64,000 bases of DNA from the NCBI GenBank assembly GCA_934122395.1, contig CAKOWQ010000001.1:1-64000 (forward strand), written 5' to 3'. The notes under the pieces were generated by a model. The model was not told the origin of the DNA, did no database searches, and saw only the letters and a program-made list of their open reading frames with translations. This DNA is from an uncultured Bacilli bacterium. Its GTDB lineage: Bacteria; Bacillota_I; Bacilli_A; RF39; UBA660. How positions within the stretch are numbered: position 1 is the first letter of the stretch; each line of letters starts with the position of its first letter. Below are positions 58,467-64,000 of the stretch, piece by piece. The translations under genes and the position numbers were made by a program.

Positions 58467-58964
58467 ATGGAAAAAGTAAAAGATAAGAGTAGAAAAGGAT
58501 ATTTGAGTTGGGACCAATATTTTATTTCAATTGCTAAATTAACTGCTATGAGAAGTAAAGATCCTAATACACAAGTAGGAGCATGTATTGTATCTAGTGA
58601 TAATAGAATTTTATCGATTGGTTATAATGGAACTCCTAATGGATACGAAGATAAAATATTTCCTTGGGATAGAGAAGGTGAAGCACTTAATACTAAATAT
58701 ATGTATGTATGTCATGCTGAACTTAATTCTATTTTAAACTTTAGAGGAGGGAGAAGAGAACTTGAAGGATCTAAAATATATGTTGATCTTTTTCCTTGTA
58801 ATGAATGCGCTAAGGCTATTATTCAGTGTGGCATTAAAGAAGTAATATATTTGTGTGATAAATATAGTACTACTGATAGTGTTATCGCTTCAAAAAGAAT
58901 GTTTGATATGTGTGGAGTTAAATATCGTAAGATAGAACTTGATAATGAAATAGTAATTAAATAG
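58467..58964 (+). CDS. dCMP deaminase / ComEB-type cytidylate deaminase
   Basis: 165 residues from ATG 58467 after AAGGTG. CHAELNSIL carries the zinc His and catalytic Glu, and VDLFPCNECAKAI the two zinc Cys. RSKDPNTQVGACIVSSDNRI and GYNGTPNGYED are typical of the family. It deaminates dCMP to dUMP for thymidylate synthesis. Ends ten bases before the rhodanese lipoprotein gene, probably cotranscribed. Confidence 0.9.
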   Translation: MEKVKDKSRKGYLSWDQYFISIAKLTAMRSKDPNTQVGACIVSSDNRILSIGYNGTPNGYEDKIFPWDREGEALNTKYMYVCHAELNSILNFRGGRRELEGSKIYVDLFPCNECAKAIIQCGIKEVIYLCDKYSTTDSVIASKRMFDMCGVKYRKIELDNEIVIK

Positions 58965-58973
58965 GAGGATTAT

Positions 58974-59357
58974 ATGAAGAAAATATTATTAGCTATAGGA
59001 GTTATTTTTTTGGTAGTAGGTTGTTCTAATAAAATAGATGGTGAAGCAATCTATAAGACAATCGATCTTGAACTTGCTAAAGAATTTGTTACAAATGAGA
59101 AAGCCCTTTTAATTGATACTAGAAGTTATGAGGAGTTTACTAAAGAACATATAGAAGGTGCTATTAATATGCCAGCTAATGAAATAACTAAAGAAAGTAT
59201 AAAGAATGTTACTAATAGTAAAATAGATAATATTATTGTTTATTGTGGTGGAGATACTGATTGTAAGAGTATTGCAATAAAAATTATTGAGTTTGGATAT
59301 ACTAATGTTTATGATTTAGGTAATACAGTTAGTTTAGGAGCTAATAATGCACAATAA
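58974..59357 (+). CDS. rhodanese-domain lipoprotein
   Basis: 127 residues. Signal peptide with lipobox VVGC (Cys 17), then a rhodanese fold: LLIDTRSYEEFTKEHIEGAI and IIVYCGGDTDCKSIAIKI with active-site Cys. Extracytoplasmic sulfur-transfer or redox function is likely. Start ATG 58974 after AGGAGG; overlaps the next gene by eleven bases. Confidence 0.87.
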   Translation: MKKILLAIGVIFLVVGCSNKIDGEAIYKTIDLELAKEFVTNEKALLIDTRSYEEFTKEHIEGAINMPANEITKESIKNVTNSKIDNIIVYCGGDTDCKSIAIKIIEFGYTNVYDLGNTVSLGANNAQ

Positions 59358-60039
59358 ACCATTAATAGGAATAGTAGCAAGGCCAGATAAAGATGATAAT
59401 GATAGTTGTGTATTAATGGTTTTGGAAAGTTATCGTAAAGCTATTATTGAAAGTGGTGGTATTCCTTTTTTGATATTACCTTGTGGTGATGTTTGCTATG
59501 CTAGGTATACAGCTAAAGAAGTACCAAAAATGACAAGTGATGAAGAAAATAGTTTAATTAGACAGTTAAAATTATGTGATGGTGTTTTGATGCCAGGTGG
59601 CAAGAATAGGTATGATTATGATAGATTTATTACTAACTATTGTCTAGACAATGATATTCCTGTTTTAGGAATTTGTTTGGGGATGCAATTATTAGCAACA
59701 CATAAAAATAGAGATACATTAATGGAAGTAGATAATCATAGATTACTTGGTATAGATAAAGCTCATGAAATTTATTTAAATACTGATTCTTATTTATATA
59801 AGATAATAAAAACTACTAATTTTTATGTTAATAGTAGACATGGATATAAAGTAACAGAAGTTGGTAATTTTGATATAGTTGGTTATTCTAGCGATGGAGT
59901 AATTGAAGCAATAGAAGATAAATCCAAAAGATTTGCAATAGGAGTTCAGTGGCATCCAGAAAATCTTATGGATAGTGAAGAAAGTAAAAGCTTATTTAAA
60001 GAATTTATTAAAGTTTGTGGAGATAGAAATGGAAATTAA
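59347..60039 (+). CDS. class I glutamine amidotransferase / peptidase C26 family
   Basis: 230 residues. GICLGMQLL holds the nucleophile Cys, QWHPENLM the His-x-Glu. PLIGIVARPDKDDNDSCVLM, VLMPGGKNRYDYDRF and NSRHGYKV match gamma-glutamyl-GABA hydrolase (PuuD)-like enzymes. It hydrolyses gamma-glutamyl amides. Its start overlaps the rhodanese gene, its end overlaps the DUF1653 gene. Confidence 0.87.
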   Translation: MHNKPLIGIVARPDKDDNDSCVLMVLESYRKAIIESGGIPFLILPCGDVCYARYTAKEVPKMTSDEENSLIRQLKLCDGVLMPGGKNRYDYDRFITNYCLDNDIPVLGICLGMQLLATHKNRDTLMEVDNHRLLGIDKAHEIYLNTDSYLYKIIKTTNFYVNSRHGYKVTEVGNFDIVGYSSDGVIEAIEDKSKRFAIGVQWHPENLMDSEESKSLFKEFIKVCGDRNGN

Positions 60040-60271
60040 GAAGAATGGAATTTATAAACATTTTAAGGGAGATTATTATTTAGTTCTTGATGTGGCAATT
60101 CATAGTGAGACTGGTGAAAAGTTAGTTATCTACAGAGCATTATATGGTGAATCTATTCTTTATGCTAGACCTTATGATATGTTTACAAGCAAGGTTGATA
60201 AAGAAAAATATCCAAATGTAGAACAAGAATATAGGTTTGAATTACAAAATATTGAATCAAAGAATAAATAA
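60029..60271 (+). CDS. DUF1653 domain protein
   Basis: 80 residues from ATG 60029. KKNGIYKHFKGDYYLVLDVA then HSETGEKLVIYRALYGE and YDMFTSKVD are the DUF1653 pattern (GxYxHFKG...HSET...LYGE...RP). Function unknown; the family is widespread and small. Coupled to the preceding gene by overlap. Confidence 0.85.
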   Translation: MEIKKNGIYKHFKGDYYLVLDVAIHSETGEKLVIYRALYGESILYARPYDMFTSKVDKEKYPNVEQEYRFELQNIESKNK

Positions 60272-60300
60272 TAATATTTGTTCTTTTTCTTTTTAAAGTA

Positions 60301-60309
60301 TGGTATAAT
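60301..60309 (+). promoter_or_regulatory. extended -10 promoter of tgt
   Basis: TGGTATAAT (60301-60309), 26 bases before the chosen tgt start. Confidence 0.55.
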
Positions 60310-60334
60310 TTCTACTAGTAATGAGGTTGATGTT

Positions 60335-61450
60335 ATGAAAGTAAAATACAATTTATTAAGTAAAGACGAGCAAACTATGGCAAGATATGGTACGTTAGAG
60401 ACTAATTATGGTACATATGAGACCCCGATGTTTATGCCAGTAGGGACTAAAGCAACAGTTAAATTATTAACACCAGATGAGTTGTATGCAGTACATGCTG
60501 GAATAATTTTATCTAATACATATCATTTGTGGTTAAGACCAGGACCTGAAATTATAGATAAAGCAGGTGGTCTTCATAAATTCATGAATTATAATGGTCC
60601 TATATTAACTGATTCAGGTGGTTTTCAAGTCTTTTCTCTTGCAAGACCTAAGGACATTACTGAAGAAGGAGTACATTTTAAAAGCCATATAGATGGTTCA
60701 AAATTATTCTTAACTCCTGAAGAATCAATTAGAGTTCAAAACTTATTAGATAGTGATATTGCAATAAGTTTTGATGAGTGCCCTCCATATCCGGTTAGTC
60801 ATGATTATATGGAAAAAAGTATTGAAAGAACATTGAGATGGGCCGAACGTGGTAAAAAGGTACACTCTAATCCTAGACAAAGTTTATTTGGAATAGTTCA
60901 AGGTGGAGAGTTTGAGGACTTAAGAAAAAGAAGTGCAATTGAGACTGTAAAGCTTGGATTTGATGGGTACTCTATAGGTGGCACTAGTGTTGGTGAAGAT
61001 AAAGAAACTATGTATAAAATGATCGACTATTCTACTAAATATTTACCTGAAGATAAAGTTAGATATTTAATGGGAGTAGGAGATCCACTCGATATAATTG
61101 AGGGGGTAATAAGAGGAGTAGATTTATTCGACTGTGTATTATCAACGCGTATTGCAAGACATGGTAATGCTTTTACAAGACATGGTAAAATGAATATTAA
61201 AAATTCTAAGTATAAGGAAGACTTTACACCAATTGAAGAAGACTGTGACTGTTATGCATGTAAAAACTTCACTAAAGCTTATATAAGACATTTAATTACT
61301 AGTGATGAATTATTAGGTGGTAGATTGTTATCTATTCACAATACTAGATTTTTGATTAAGTTAACTGAAGAGTTAAGAGAAGCTATAAAAGAGAATAGAT
61401 TATTAGAATATAAAGATGAATTCATAAGTAAATACAAGGGTAGTAAATAG
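60335..61450 (+). CDS. tgt: tRNA-guanine transglycosylase (queuine tRNA-ribosyltransferase)
   Basis: 371 residues from ATG 60335; the frame is open upstream but through the promoter. LTDSGGFQVFSLARPK holds the base-exchange Asp, SFDECPPYP and GIVQGGEFEDLRKRSA are conserved, VDLFDCVLSTRIARHGNAFT is the nucleophile Asp region, and CDCYACKNFTKAYIRHL plus a later His bind zinc. It inserts preQ1 into the wobble position of GUN-anticodon tRNAs. Terminator follows directly. Confidence 0.96.
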   Translation: MKVKYNLLSKDEQTMARYGTLETNYGTYETPMFMPVGTKATVKLLTPDELYAVHAGIILSNTYHLWLRPGPEIIDKAGGLHKFMNYNGPILTDSGGFQVFSLARPKDITEEGVHFKSHIDGSKLFLTPEESIRVQNLLDSDIAISFDECPPYPVSHDYMEKSIERTLRWAERGKKVHSNPRQSLFGIVQGGEFEDLRKRSAIETVKLGFDGYSIGGTSVGEDKETMYKMIDYSTKYLPEDKVRYLMGVGDPLDIIEGVIRGVDLFDCVLSTRIARHGNAFTRHGKMNIKNSKYKEDFTPIEEDCDCYACKNFTKAYIRHLITSDELLGGRLLSIHNTRFLIKLTEELREAIKENRLLEYKDEFISKYKGSK

Positions 61451-61462
61451 TACTACCTTTTT
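61439..61462 (+). terminator. intrinsic terminator of tgt
   Basis: ggtagta (61439-61445), loop aatag, tactacc (61451-61457), then T run. Overlaps the tgt stop. Confidence 0.85.
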
Positions 61463-61464
61463 CG

Positions 61465-61493
61465 TTGACAAAAAAAATACTAGATAGTAAAAT
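61465..61493 (+). promoter_or_regulatory. promoter of the prepilin-like gene
   Basis: TTGACA (61465-61470), 17 bases, TAAAAT (61488-61493), just after the tgt terminator. Confidence 0.75.
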
Positions 61494-61518
61494 GACATTA
61501 TAGAATAGGGTTGATATT

Positions 61519-62634
61519 ATGAAGAAATTAAATAAAAAAGGATTTACTTTGGTTGAAATATTAGCAGTTGTAATAATTATGGGAGTTCTTTTATTAGTTG
61601 CAGTACCTATGGTAGGAAAATATATAGAAGAGTCCAGAAAAAATACTTATGTTACAGCAGCTAAAAACTTAGTTGATGCGGTAGCTACTTCTATATCAGC
61701 GATGACATTACCAGTTGTTCCTGAAAATGAGGAAGCAGTTATTATTCCTTTTTCAGAAATTAATATGGAGAAAGAAATTTCTAAAACTAAATCTCCTTAT
61801 GCAAAATATGTAGATGATAAAAGCTATGTTTTAGTAGCTTGTCAAGATGATAAATATGTATATTATGTTGCAGCGATCGATGAAAAAGGTAATGGTTTTT
61901 CTCTTACTAACATTAATCAATTGACTAAAGATAAAATAGTTGATACTAATATTGGTATTTATTCGACAACGCAAATAAAAAACACAAAAAATAGTGGAAT
62001 GATTGAAGTTTCTGCTTTTAATATGAAATGTTTAGAAGTAGTTGATAATATAATAAAAGTAAAATTATGCGATGCAGTATATCCAGCAGGTAAAGCTATT
62101 GAATTATTGGACGGTAGTAAATTTTATGTAATTAAAAATAGTGATGAAACATCTAAGACGGTTGATGTGGTAACATATTATCACTTGAATAGTGATGGTA
62201 CACAAAGTAATTCTAGTACTAGTCCTTCGTTTTACTTTAATTATCCTCAAACACCAGATTTAATTTATGAAGACTCTACAATATATGAGACGATAACTAA
62301 CATAACTAAAAAAATGCGAGATAACTTAATCGCTGGAGGAATTAATCTATCAGATACTACAATTAAGATGCCAGAATTACAAGACTTTAGTTGTAGTACA
62401 ACCGCATCATCTTGTCGTATCTTTAGTGGCAAGGGTATTGGTCAGTTTTGGACGCTTGATATATATAGACATAATCCTAATGTTCCATTATCTAGATATG
62501 ATGAAGTTTATACATTTGGATCTCAAGGTAGAGGTAGAGCAACTACTGATTCATCTGGTATAGGAATTAGAATGGTTATACTTAATTTAGCTAAAGAAAA
62601 TATAAATAGAGAAGCTAGTAAGGAATTAAAATAA
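61519..62634 (+). CDS. type IV prepilin-like protein
   Basis: 371 residues. The N-terminus KKLNKKGFTLVEILAVVIIM is a class III signal: cleavage after Gly by a prepilin peptidase, Phe +1, Glu +5, then the hydrophobic helix. The long C-terminal globular part (about 330 residues) is larger than a major pilin and may be a minor or tip pseudopilin. Contains Cys pairs (CSTTASSCRIF). No other pilus genes are in this window, so function depends on a locus elsewhere. Confidence 0.82.
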   Translation: MKKLNKKGFTLVEILAVVIIMGVLLLVAVPMVGKYIEESRKNTYVTAAKNLVDAVATSISAMTLPVVPENEEAVIIPFSEINMEKEISKTKSPYAKYVDDKSYVLVACQDDKYVYYVAAIDEKGNGFSLTNINQLTKDKIVDTNIGIYSTTQIKNTKNSGMIEVSAFNMKCLEVVDNIIKVKLCDAVYPAGKAIELLDGSKFYVIKNSDETSKTVDVVTYYHLNSDGTQSNSSTSPSFYFNYPQTPDLIYEDSTIYETITNITKKMRDNLIAGGINLSDTTIKMPELQDFSCSTTASSCRIFSGKGIGQFWTLDIYRHNPNVPLSRYDEVYTFGSQGRGRATTDSSGIGIRMVILNLAKENINREASKELK

Positions 62635-62657
62635 GTTCATTAATTTGAACTTTTTTT
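62634..62657. terminator. bidirectional terminator
   Basis: agttca (62635-62640) and tgaact (62647-62652) around ttaatt, with a T run on the right and A-rich left side. Serves the prepilin gene and the convergent membrane protein gene. Confidence 0.7.
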
Positions 62658-63005
62658 ATTTATTCCTAAAATACTACCTAATATAGTTGCAATTATTATA
62701 ATTATATAAAATATTAAAGACGTTAATGAAAAACTTATATTATAAGCAAGATAGCTAAATGTAAATAATATAACTACCATTGATAGTCCTATTTTTAAAC
62801 CTTCTAAATATCCTTTTTTATTACTTTTTTTCCCTATATAAATTCCACCTATTACCATAGATATTACTATAGCAATTAATTCTAATATTTTAGTGGCATT
62901 AGTTCCTAGTATATTAAAATAACTTAGAGAACCAATTATTATGGAAAAACAGATTATTGATGCGAAAACATATAATAAACTTTTAAAATACTTAATTATA
63001 AACAT
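62640..63005 (-). CDS. small four-helix membrane protein (TIGR04086-like)
   Basis: 121 residues with four membrane segments (YVFASIICFSIIIGSLSYF; ILELIAIVISMVIGGIYIG; GLSMVVILFTFSYLAYNISF; SLIFYIIIIIATILGSILGI). A GKKSNKKGYLEGLKIG loop lies in the middle. This resembles the TIGR04086/YrzE group often found close to tgt and yajC in Firmicutes. Function unknown. Start at the ATG on 63005 after AGGAAGTG. Confidence 0.68.
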   Translation of the reverse strand: MFIIKYFKSLLYVFASIICFSIIIGSLSYFNILGTNATKILELIAIVISMVIGGIYIGKKSNKKGYLEGLKIGLSMVVILFTFSYLAYNISFSLTSLIFYIIIIIATILGSILGINKKSSN

Positions 63006-63083
63006 ATATTCACTTCCTAATTAAAATTATGTCTTGTATAAGAAAATATTCTATTTATCATAATAAAATAAGGAGTGATAAAT

Positions 63084-63731
63084 ATGGAATATGGTATTGT
63101 ACTTTTTAGAACAGCATTATTTTATTTGATTATAACTGTTATATATCGTTTTATGGGTAAACGTGAAATAGGGCAGTTAGGTATGGTAGACTTAACTGTT
63201 TCTATCTTGATAGCAGAACTTGCTGCTATGGCAATAGATAATAGAAATGAAAGTATCTTTTTAGCAATATTTCCTATTATTTTGTTAGTTGCAATTCAAA
63301 TAGGAACTTCTTTTATATCGTTAAAATGTTCTAAAATAAGAAATCTTTTTGATGGTAATCCTTCAGTTATTATAAATAGGGGAAGAATTAATTTTAGAGA
63401 AATGGTAAAGCAAAGATATAATATAGATGATTTGTTAACACAATTAAGGGATAAGAGGGTTAGAAGTATAGAAGAAGTTGATTATGCTATATTGGAAACT
63501 AGTGGTAAATTGTCTGTATTTGAAAAAGATAGCAAGTTGTTTGGCGAGTACCCAATGCCATTAATTATGGATGGAGAAATAAGTTATGATACTTTAAAGC
63601 AAATAAATAAAACAAAAGAATGGTTAGAAAATTGTTTAGAGAAAGAAAATGTTTTACTAGACGATATCTTTTATGCTTTTTATCGGAATAAGAAATTATT
63701 TATTATTAAAAATAGTGAACTTAGAAAATAA
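63084..63731 (+). CDS. YetF/DUF421 family membrane protein
   Basis: 215 residues from ATG 63084 after AAGGAGTG. Three N-terminal membrane segments with the conserved YRFMGKREIGQLGMVDLTVS, a cytoplasmic DUF421 domain (GNPSVIINRGRINFREMVK; YNIDDLLTQLRDKRVRSIEE; YAILETSGKLSVF) and a short C-terminal domain. The family is found in spore formers and relatives; biochemical role unknown. Confidence 0.9.
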   Translation: MEYGIVLFRTALFYLIITVIYRFMGKREIGQLGMVDLTVSILIAELAAMAIDNRNESIFLAIFPIILLVAIQIGTSFISLKCSKIRNLFDGNPSVIINRGRINFREMVKQRYNIDDLLTQLRDKRVRSIEEVDYAILETSGKLSVFEKDSKLFGEYPMPLIMDGEISYDTLKQINKTKEWLENCLEKENVLLDDIFYAFYRNKKLFIIKNSELRK

Positions 63732-63734
63732 AAA

Positions 63735-63760
63735 AAATAAAGCTTTGCGCTTTATTTTTT
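63735..63760. terminator. bidirectional terminator
   Basis: aaataaagc (63735-63743), loop, gctttattt (63749-63757) followed by T. Between the YetF-type gene and the convergent histidine kinase gene, overlapping the kinase stop codon. Confidence 0.8.
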
Positions 63761-64000
63761 TATGTAGAAATAAAAGTTAGAACCATGATCTTTCTTAGAT
63801 GTAACACCATATTCATAATCATGTAAGACAAATATATTTTTTACAATAGATAATCCAATTCCTGTTCCTACCATATTACGTTTGTGTTGTTTATCACTCT
63901 TGTAGTATTTATCCCAAATCTTATCAATGTCCTCTTTTTTGATTCCTTTACCAGTATCAATTATTTCTACTTTAGTATGTTTTTTAGTATCAGTTACTTT
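63752..64000 (-). CDS. sensor histidine kinase, C-terminal part
   Basis: 82 residues of the C-terminus are visible and the frame runs off the window. VEIIDTGKGIKKEDIDKIWD is the G1 box and MVGTGIGLSIVKNIF the G2 box of a HATPase_c domain. KYYKSDKQHKRN between them is the ATP lid. Its response regulator, if present, lies outside the window. Confidence 0.88.
   Translation of the reverse strand, partial: KVTDTKKHTKVEIIDTGKGIKKEDIDKIWDKYYKSDKQHKRNMVGTGIGLSIVKNIFVLHDYEYGVTSKKDHGSNFYFYIKK

Overview
The window is about 64 kb of very AT-rich DNA. It comes from a low-GC Firmicute, probably a gut Bacilli/Erysipelotrichia/RF39-type lineage. The standard code is used, because TGA ends several genes. Shine-Dalgarno sites are strong (AGGAGG, AAGGGGG), start codons include TTG and GTG, and -10 boxes are TATAAT-like and often of the extended type. 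These traits suggest the group but do not identify the species.

Host chromosome, left (1-4972): the tail of a YhcG-type nuclease, a shortened ADP-ribosylglycohydrolase, an HD-domain protein, tRNA-Arg(CCU), a membrane-anchored VanY carboxypeptidase, a holin-like protein, a TetR regulator, and the first two thirds of a divergently transcribed ABC-transporter ATPase gene. Host chromosome, right (54445-64000): the last third of that ATPase gene, its FtsX/MacB-type permease, then dCMP deaminase, a rhodanese lipoprotein, a C26 glutamine amidotransferase, a DUF1653 protein, tgt, a prepilin-like protein, a small membrane protein, a YetF/DUF421 protein and the end of a histidine kinase.

Between them lies a complete integrative and conjugative element (ICE) of about 49.47 kb (4973-54444). 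It is inserted inside the Walker B/D-loop codons of the ATPase. Joining 4474-4972 to 54445-54656 restores an in-frame 236-codon ATPase. The two junctions share accaac, and the two element ends carry matching inverted arms (gcgttgtttaaatc / gatttaaacaatgc), so the attP of the large serine recombinase at the right end can be rebuilt. The ICE has a conjugation module: VirB2, VirB6, VirB3 and VirB4-like proteins, an M23 hydrolase, a VirD4 coupling protein, a MobL-type relaxase with two small auxiliary proteins and a candidate oriT, plus SSB and a primase. It also has a thioester/isopeptide surface adhesin with a sortase, and a block of uncharacterised small acidic proteins (42-49 kb).

The cargo at 5-22 kb includes a C5 DNA methyltransferase split into two genes, a phosphatase/HAD/GNAT trio, and what looks like an undescribed RiPP (ribosomally made, modified peptide) gene cluster at 8.0-18 kb. 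That operon encodes a methyltransferase, a HisC-like PLP enzyme, a B12-type radical SAM enzyme, two SPASM-type radical SAM enzymes (one with a PqqD-like N-terminus) and a PEP-synthase-like phosphotransferase. It ends with a 40-residue Cys-terminal peptide (core SMSMAGNGNCSDCC) that is the obvious precursor candidate. A YcaO enzyme faces it across a shared terminator. A peptidase-E-like hydrolase and two tandem double-HTH regulators follow, and the three promoter regions share short sequence words. The operon begins with a strong promoter and a terminator-like leader, suggesting attenuation. The chemistry and function of the product are unknown.
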